Shown: positions 59,369 to 64,000 of the stretch, in pieces
Layout of the letters: every line of letters begins with the position of its first letter
Position numbering within the stretch: position 1 is the stretch's first letter
Origin: Streptomyces sp. SID12488
GTDB taxonomy: Bacteria > Actinomycetota > Actinomycetes > Streptomycetales > Streptomycetaceae
DNA: 64,000 nt
NCBI RefSeq assembly: GCF_010548275.1
Contig: NZ_JAAGLT010000015.1
Coordinates: 147,695 to 211,694, forward strand
Direction: 5' to 3'
Notes under the pieces: generated by a model
What the model saw: the letters and a program-made list of their open reading frames with translations, nothing else
Databases searched by the model: none
Told to the model about the DNA's origin: nothing
Position numbers and translations under genes: made by a program

Positions 59369-60301
59369 TCAAAGCCACCCGGCGAACTCCAGCAACAACT
59401 CCGCATCCCTCGGCCGCCCCACCCGGAGGGCACGCACACCCGACTCCACAGCCCTGAACAACGTCCAGCCCCGCAACCGCTCCTGATCCACATCCAACGA
59501 CTCGGCAAGCCGCTTCACCCGCCGCCGAGTGATCGCCGCCCCCGACGACGACGCGATCAGGTCCTCCACCCGGTCCCGAACCAGCCGCGCCAAATCGAAC
59601 GCGCACTCACCGACCAGCGGATCCGGTCCCACCGCGAGCCAGGGCACCCGCTCCGCGGCCAGCACCTTGCTCTGCCGGAACGTACCGTGCAGCAAGCGTG
59701 CCTCGGGCGGCGCGACCAGCAACTCCTCGCGCGCGGCGAGCGCTGCCTCGACCAGCGCCGCCACCTCGGCATCCACACCGGCGCTCGCCGACATCGCCTC
59801 GGCCTGCCGCCCGGTCCGTGAGGCCACCGTCTCGAACACCGAGTCCGAGCCGGCGGGCGGCTCGACCCACAGCCGCCGCAGCGTCCCCGCCGCCTCCAGC
59901 AGGGCCTTCGCCTCGGGCAGCGACCGCACCGACACATCCGGATGCAGCCGCTCGAGCAGCAACACACCCCCGCCGCCGGAGCCGCCGAAGGGTGTCGAGC
60001 CGGTGGACGGCTCCAGCAACTGCACCGCACCCGCCCCGCCCCAGTGCGCCAGCGCCACCCGCTCACTCTCCGGCCGGGCCCGGCGCGGCGCGAGCTTCAG
60101 GACGGCGGGCGTGCCGTCAGCCCGCCGCACCAGCACCACCAGGCTGCTGCGACCGCCCGGAACCTGTACCCGCTCCACTGTCAACACGCGTAGATCCACG
60201 GCCTGTTGAGCCGCCACGGGCAGCTGCGCCAGCCAGTCGTCACCGTCCGGTGCCGGCTCGCCGAGCGCCCTCACCAGACGGGGCGGCGGTTCGAAAGCCA
60301 T
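59369..60301 (-). CDS. Aminoglycoside phosphotransferase-fold protein, probable pseudokinase
   Basis: The 310-residue protein from ATG 60301 resembles the APH(6)/hydroxyurea kinase family: VERVQVPGGRSSLVVLVRRADGTPAVLKLAP, LLLERLHPDVSVRSL and VGECAFDLARLVRDRVEDL. The catalytic loop, normally H-G-D-x4-N, reads H205-G-T207-F-R-Q-S-K212, losing both the catalytic Asp and Asn. The metal-binding I-D-P is V-G225-P. Kinase activity is therefore unlikely, and a ligand-binding or regulatory role is more probable. Homologues with similar changes seem to recur in Streptomyces next to rimP, as I recall, so it is not simply decaying. Confidence 0.8.
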   Translation of the reverse strand: MAFEPPPRLVRALGEPAPDGDDWLAQLPVAAQQAVDLRVLTVERVQVPGGRSSLVVLVRRADGTPAVLKLAPRRARPESERVALAHWGGAGAVQLLEPSTGSTPFGGSGGGGVLLLERLHPDVSVRSLPEAKALLEAAGTLRRLWVEPPAGSDSVFETVASRTGRQAEAMSASAGVDAEVAALVEAALAAREELLVAPPEARLLHGTFRQSKVLAAERVPWLAVGPDPLVGECAFDLARLVRDRVEDLIASSSGAAITRRRVKRLAESLDVDQERLRGWTLFRAVESGVRALRVGRPRDAELLLEFAGWL

Positions 60302-60342
60302 GCGCGAGTCGTTTCCTTCCGGTACGCGGGATGCGGTACGGG

Positions 60343-60813
60343 CTACGCCGTGGGTGTCGCCGACGCGGAGCCGGACCGCTCGGCAAGACCAGGGAAGGGT
60401 ACGCTCCCGCCCCGCCAGCGGACCGCACGCACCGCGGCCTCCCTCAGCCCCTCGGCGCCCGTCCGGCGCCGCTCGCCCCCGGTTGCCCGGACCAGGTCTG
60501 AGTACACCCCGGCGACCCGCTCCTCCAGCTCGACCGCGAGGCGGACGGCCGCCTCCGAGTCCGTCACGGGGAACGGCAGGGCGTACCCGGCCGCCGCCGC
60601 CACCGGCGTGCCCCCGAGGTCCCGTACCGCGCGCGCCAGCTCGTCGCGCCGGGCCCGATGGGCGTCGTACGCGGCCCGCGCCTCGCTCCTGCGAGCCTCG
60701 CCGATCAGCCCGCCGACGACTCCGTACCCGTACACAGCCGCGTGTTCAGCGCCCAGGGCGGCCTGGAGGGCGGTCAGCTCGGCAGTGTCCGTATCCGCCG
60801 CTGTACCGGTCAT
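60343..60813 (-). CDS. Ferritin-like DUF4439 protein
   Basis: The 156-residue protein is mostly alpha-helical. An E-H-A-A-V-Y-G-Y motif near residue 23 and a second helix with YDAHRARRDELARAVRDLGG give the DUF4439 ferritin-like pattern, with some Glu/His candidates for metal binding. It overlaps the upstream lipoprotein stop by four bases and is followed by the kinase-like gene, so the three form a small minus-strand operon. Function is unknown. Confidence 0.8.
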   Translation of the reverse strand: MTGTAADTDTAELTALQAALGAEHAAVYGYGVVGGLIGEARRSEARAAYDAHRARRDELARAVRDLGGTPVAAAAGYALPFPVTDSEAAVRLAVELEERVAGVYSDLVRATGGERRRTGAEGLREAAVRAVRWRGGSVPFPGLAERSGSASATPTA

Positions 60814-61367
60814 TTCGCGCCCTCCGTCAGCAGATAGACATGCGCGGCTCCGGCAGCCGCCACCGAGGCCAGCAGCCGCGCCAGCTCACCCGGCACATCG
60901 AGGAGCGCCTTCGTGCGCCGGTCCACGAGGGTCCGTTCGGCGTCGGCGAGCCCGGCGAGGGCGTCCTGCTCGCTCGCCGGCGCCACAGAAGCCGAAGGCG
61001 ACGGGGATACCGAGGAGGGCGTACGCGTAGGGGTGGGGGTGGGAGTGGGAGTGGGAGTCGGCTTGCCGCCTCCGAACGACTCCGCGTGCCGTACGACCTC
61101 CGCCCGCAGCACCGACAGCCGCTCCGTCAGTGCCGGAAACGTGGCGATCGCCGTGTCGTACTGCCGCACGAGCTCCGTGCTGTCGCGTGCCGCACGCGCG
61201 CGTGTCCGCTCGGCGACCGACGGGCTGCCGGCGCTCGTGGCCGTCGTGTCGGGCTCGGCTGTGCAGCCCACGAGGAGAGCGGCGCCCGCGGCCGAGGCGA
61301 GCAGGGTCCTTCGGCGCGGACCCGGAGGGGCTCCCAGCGGGGTGCGCGACGGTGGGGGGAACGGCAC
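60810..61367 (-). CDS. Tat-type lipoprotein, unknown function
   Basis: GTG 61367 with GAGGACG upstream gives 185 residues. A twin-arginine signal (RRRTLLASAAG) ends in the lipobox L-V-G-C35, so the protein is tethered outside the membrane. The mature part has helical segments (TELVRQYDTAIATFPALTERLSVLRAEVVRHAES) and a Pro-Thr repeat linker (KPTPTPTPTPTPTRTP). Its C-terminal helices resemble the DUF4439 partner's architecture. An in-frame open region continues to 61562, but its translation looks like noncoding sequence. Confidence 0.75.
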   Translation of the reverse strand: MPFPPPSRTPLGAPPGPRRRTLLASAAGAALLVGCTAEPDTTATSAGSPSVAERTRARAARDSTELVRQYDTAIATFPALTERLSVLRAEVVRHAESFGGGKPTPTPTPTPTPTRTPSSVSPSPSASVAPASEQDALAGLADAERTLVDRRTKALLDVPGELARLLASVAAAGAAHVYLLTEGAK

Positions 61368-61582
61368 GGCAGACGTCCTCGGAGGGCTCGAACGAACGGG
61401 ACACCAGGGAAGGGCAGCACGCCCGTGATCACCGTACCCGCGCCCCGGCCCGCCACCCGCCACCGGCGCAGCCGGGCAGTGGGCGGCGTCCCGGTGGACG
61501 GCAACACCCCCTGGGACCGGATACCCTTTGACCTGACACGCGATCCACCCACAACAGCACACGCGGCCGAGGAGTCACCCGG

Positions 61583-62131
61583 ATGAGCACCACCCAGAGC
61601 GAGAGGCTTCGAGAGCTCCTGGAGCCGCTCGTCAGCTCGCAGGGTCTCGATCTCGAAGAGATCGCAGTGGAGTCGGTCGGGCGCAAGAGAGTGCTGCGGG
61701 TCGTCGTCGATTCCGACGACGGCGCCGATCTGGACGCGGTCGCCGATGTGAGCCGGGCGCTCTCGGCGAAGCTCGACGAGACGGACGCCATGGGCGCGGG
61801 GGAGTTCACCCTGGAGGTCGGCACCCCCGGCGCCGAGCGCGAACTCACCGAGCACCGGCACTACGTCCGTGCCATCGAGCGGCTGGTGCGGTTCCAGCTC
61901 GTCGAGGGCGGCGGGGAAGTGGTCGCCAGAATCCTGACCGTGGACGACGAGGGCATGGACCTCGAAGTGCCGGGCGTGAAGGGCCGAAAGGCCACCGCCC
62001 GCCGGCTCGCCTTCGCCGACGTCGACAAGGCCCGCGTCCAGGTCGAGTTCAACCGCAGGGACAAGCAGGACAAGCAGGACGGACATGACGAGCGTGACGA
62101 GCAGGACATGACGGAAGAGGAGGAGGCGTAG
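61583..62131 (+). CDS. rimP: Ribosome maturation factor RimP
   Basis: ATG 61583 behind GAGGAG gives 182 residues. RimP features are LLEPLVSSQGLDLEEIAVE, LRVVVDSDDGADLDAVADVSRALS and the segment LEVGTPGAERELTEHRHYVRAIERLVRFQL. It binds nascent 30S subunits and aids assembly. The last 25 residues are an acidic/charged low-complexity tail (DKQDKQDGHDERDEQ) encoded by short repeats and unlike the conserved domain. It overlaps the nusA ribosome site and begins the rimP-nusA-ylxR-infB operon. Confidence 0.95.
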   Translation: MSTTQSERLRELLEPLVSSQGLDLEEIAVESVGRKRVLRVVVDSDDGADLDAVADVSRALSAKLDETDAMGAGEFTLEVGTPGAERELTEHRHYVRAIERLVRFQLVEGGGEVVARILTVDDEGMDLEVPGVKGRKATARRLAFADVDKARVQVEFNRRDKQDKQDGHDERDEQDMTEEEEA

Positions 62132-62133
62132 CC

Positions 62134-63168
62134 GTGGACATCGACATGAGTGCCCTGCGGGGCTTGGTACGGGAGAAGGAGATCTCCTTCGACCTGCTGG
62201 TCGGGGCGATCGAGGCGGCCCTCCTCATCGCCTACCACCGCACCGAGGGAAGTCGCCGCCACGCGCGCGTGGAGCTCGACCGGGAGACCGGTCATGTGAC
62301 CGTGTGGGCGAAGGAGGACCCCCAGGAGCTGGAGGAGGGGCAGGAGGCACGCGAGTTCGACGACACTCCGTCGGACTTCGGCCGGATCGCCGCCACCACC
62401 GCCAAGCAGGTCATCCTGCAGCGCCTGCGGGACGCCGAGGACGACGCGACGCTCGGCGAGTACGCGGGCCGCGAGGGCGACATCGTCACCGGTGTCGTCC
62501 AGCAGGGCCGCGACCCGAAGAACGTGCTCGTGGACATCGGCAAGCTGGAGGCCATCCTGCCGGTGCAGGAGCAGGTCCCCGGTGAGAACTACCAGCACGG
62601 GCTGCGGCTGCGGTCGTACGTCGTACGCGTGGCGAAGGGCGTGCGTGGTCCGTCCGTCACCCTCTCGCGCACGCACCCCAACCTGGTGAAGAAGCTCTTC
62701 GCGCTGGAGGTGCCCGAGATCGCCGACGGTTCCGTCGAGATCGCGGCCATCGCGCGTGAGGCCGGTCACCGCACGAAGATCGCCGTGCGGTCGACGCGCA
62801 GCGGTCTGAACGCCAAGGGAGCCTGCATCGGCCCCATGGGCAGTCGGGTGCGCAGCGTCATGGCCGAGCTGAACGGCGAGAAGATCGACATCGTCGACTG
62901 GTCGAACGACCCGGCCGACATGGTGGCGAACGCGCTGTCCCCGGCCCGCGTGAACAAGGTGGAGGTCGTCGACCTCGCCGCCCGTTCCGCGCGCGTGACG
63001 GTCCCCGACTACCAGCTGTCGCTGGCGATCGGCAAGGAGGGCCAGAACGCCCGGCTCGCGGCTCGGCTGACCGGCTGGCGGATCGACATCCGCCCGGACA
63101 CCGAGCAGCCGTCCGACGAGTCTTCCGAACGGCCGTCCGAGCGACCCGTTCGCCAGCGCCGGGACTAG
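62134..63168 (+). CDS. nusA: Transcription termination/antitermination factor NusA
   Basis: GTG 62134 behind GGAGG gives 344 residues. The N-terminal domain binds RNA polymerase (FDLLVGAIEAALLIAYHR). S1 (GDIVTGVVQQGRDPKNVLVDIG) and two KH domains follow (ALEVPEIADGSVEIAAIAREAG, TKIAVRSTRSGLNAKGACIG, DYQLSLAIGKEGQNARLAARL). The protein lacks C-terminal acidic repeats, as usual in actinobacteria. It modulates pausing and termination. Confidence 0.95.
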   Translation: MDIDMSALRGLVREKEISFDLLVGAIEAALLIAYHRTEGSRRHARVELDRETGHVTVWAKEDPQELEEGQEAREFDDTPSDFGRIAATTAKQVILQRLRDAEDDATLGEYAGREGDIVTGVVQQGRDPKNVLVDIGKLEAILPVQEQVPGENYQHGLRLRSYVVRVAKGVRGPSVTLSRTHPNLVKKLFALEVPEIADGSVEIAAIAREAGHRTKIAVRSTRSGLNAKGACIGPMGSRVRSVMAELNGEKIDIVDWSNDPADMVANALSPARVNKVEVVDLAARSARVTVPDYQLSLAIGKEGQNARLAARLTGWRIDIRPDTEQPSDESSERPSERPVRQRRD

Positions 63169-63269
63169 CGGGGGAATAGATCCCAGCCGCAGGTGGCTGA
63201 GATCACGACAACAGCCGTTCGATTCTTACCCCAAAGGGGTGAGGTCGCTACGGGGAGGTAGACTTAGGA

Positions 63270-63548
63270 GTGTCTGGCCGGACGCGTGCCCGCGCATGCC
63301 CTGAACGCACCTGTGTGGGGTGTCGGGAGCGAGCGGCCAAGAAGGATCTGCTGCGCATCGTGGCGGTCGAGGGTGAATGCGTCCCCGATCATCGCGGTAC
63401 GCTGCCCGGCCGGGGTGCTTACACGCATCCCGCCCTGGTCTGCCTCGACCTGGCGGTCCGCCGCCGTGCATTCCCACGGGCACTCCGTGTCCAGGGAGCG
63501 CTCGACGTGGTGGCGTTGCGCCGGTACGTCGAGCAGGAAACACCGTAG
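63270..63548 (+). CDS. ylxR: YlxR-family RNA-binding protein
   Basis: GTG 63270 gives 92 residues. The family motif C-V-G-C-R-E-R-A-A-K-K-D-L-L-R-I-V and the GRGAY-type segment GTLPGRGAYTHPALVCLDLAVRRRAFPRAL are clear. It is a small basic RNA-binding protein always found between nusA and infB. The GGGGAGG ribosome sequence lies about 12 bases upstream; TAGACT at 63259-63264 could be a -10 for a leaderless transcript. Confidence 0.92.
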   Translation: MSGRTRARACPERTCVGCRERAAKKDLLRIVAVEGECVPDHRGTLPGRGAYTHPALVCLDLAVRRRAFPRALRVQGALDVVALRRYVEQETP

Positions 63549-63613
63549 AACGCGTCGCACGGAACCCCGTGCGGCTCTGGTACCCCCGCGAGTTGGAAGT
63601 AGGTCGAGATTGC

Positions 63614-63657
63614 GATGAGCACTCGATGAGCACGCGATGAGTACGCCCATGAAGTAG
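63614..63657 (+). promoter_or_regulatory. Three overlapping mini-reading frames upstream of infB
   Basis: GATGAGCAC, GATGAGCAC and GATGAGTAC recur with an 11-base period (63614, 63625, 63636). They create ATG-led frames encoding MSTR, MSTR and MSTPMK, the first two ending in a TGA that overlaps the next ATG (ATGA). Termination-reinitiation along the chain could influence infB expression; a nonfunctional short repeat is the alternative. Confidence 0.45.
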
Positions 63658-63695
63658 CGACGGTCCGGCCGCAACCCGGACCTAAAAGGAGCGAA

Positions 63696-64000
63696 GTGGC
63701 TAAGGTCCGGGTATACGAACTCGCCAAGGAGTTCGGGGTGGAGAGCAAGGCTGTCATGGCCAAGCTCCAGGAACTCGGTGAATTCGTCCGATCGGCATCC
63801 TCGACGATCGAGGCGCCAGTAGTACGCAAGTTGACAGACGCCTTCCAGGGGAACGCCAAGCCTGGCGCCCCGCGCAAGGCTGCCCCCAAGCCCGGCGCGC
63901 CCTCCCCGGCGCAGTCGGCCCGTCCGGCTGCCCCGCGGCCGCCGGCTCCCAAGCCCGCCGTGGCGGAGAGCCCCGCGGCTCCCGTCGCGCCGAGTGCGCC
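63696..64000 (+). CDS. infB: Translation initiation factor IF-2, N-terminal part
   Basis: GTG 63696 behind AAAAGGAG begins AKVRVYELAKEFGVESKAVMAKLQELGEFVRSASSTIEAPVVRKL, the IF2_N domain, followed by a Lys/Pro/Ala-rich linker (GNAKPGAPRKAAPKPGAPS). The window ends after about 101 codons, before the GTPase domain. It places initiator tRNA on the ribosome. The order nusA-ylxR-infB confirms the identity. Confidence 0.95.
   Translation, partial: MAKVRVYELAKEFGVESKAVMAKLQELGEFVRSASSTIEAPVVRKLTDAFQGNAKPGAPRKAAPKPGAPSPAQSARPAAPRPPAPKPAVAESPAAPVAPSA

Overview
The window is high-GC DNA (third codon positions almost all G or C) with Streptomyces-style gene density. Features pointing to Streptomyces include GTG starts, Tat-dependent lipoproteins, dispersed GC-rich repeats and an rseP-ispG-proS-rimP-nusA-ylxR-infB backbone. 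The gene order resembles, from memory, the SCO566x-SCO570x segment of S. coelicolor. No rRNA, tRNA, CRISPR array, prophage or complete insertion sequence was seen.

Layout. 1-7053: a secreted beta-lactamase-fold serine hydrolase, an ECF sigma factor with a long C-terminal extension and a fused zinc anti-sigma-like motif, a glycerophosphodiester phosphodiesterase, an adenosine-deaminase-family enzyme whose active-site loop argues against adenosine as substrate, a DUF4190 membrane protein and a NADAR-domain protein. 7230-24091: polyamine uptake and breakdown (aldehyde dehydrogenase, PotDABC-type importer, PuuB-like FAD oxidase, 4-aminobutyrate aminotransferase, second aldehyde dehydrogenase), with a PAP2 phosphatase, a VirD4/FtsK-like membrane ATPase and a PucR regulator. 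24210-45054: an apparently complete xyloglucan-utilisation locus. Extracellular GH74 and GH12 enzymes, an oligosaccharide ABC importer without its own ATPase, and cytoplasmic GH42, GH95, GH31 and GH3 exo-enzymes are governed by a LacI repressor. Four copies of a palindromic operator lie in its two control regions, two of them just downstream of recognisable -35/-10 elements. Two tandem sulfotransferase paralogues and a 116-bp tandem repeat sit inside this locus. 45442-55665: acyl-CoA dehydrogenase, a lamin-tail-domain secreted protein, dxr-rseP-ispG, two GNAT proteins and proS.

55739-59268 holds a compact five-gene operon: a small membrane-anchored Ser/Thr/Asp-rich protein ending in a flavinylation-type heptapeptide, ApbE flavin transferase, a four-histidine membrane cytochrome-like protein, a NuoF-like flavoprotein lacking one Fe-S cysteine, and a small ferredoxin. 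Its start site is enclosed in a nested hairpin. I read it as an electron-transfer chain across the membrane ending on a covalently flavinylated disordered peptide; this is the best candidate for an undescribed system here. 59369-64000: a degenerate aminoglycoside-phosphotransferase-fold protein, a ferritin-like DUF4439 protein and a lipoprotein on the minus strand, then rimP, nusA, ylxR and the start of infB.
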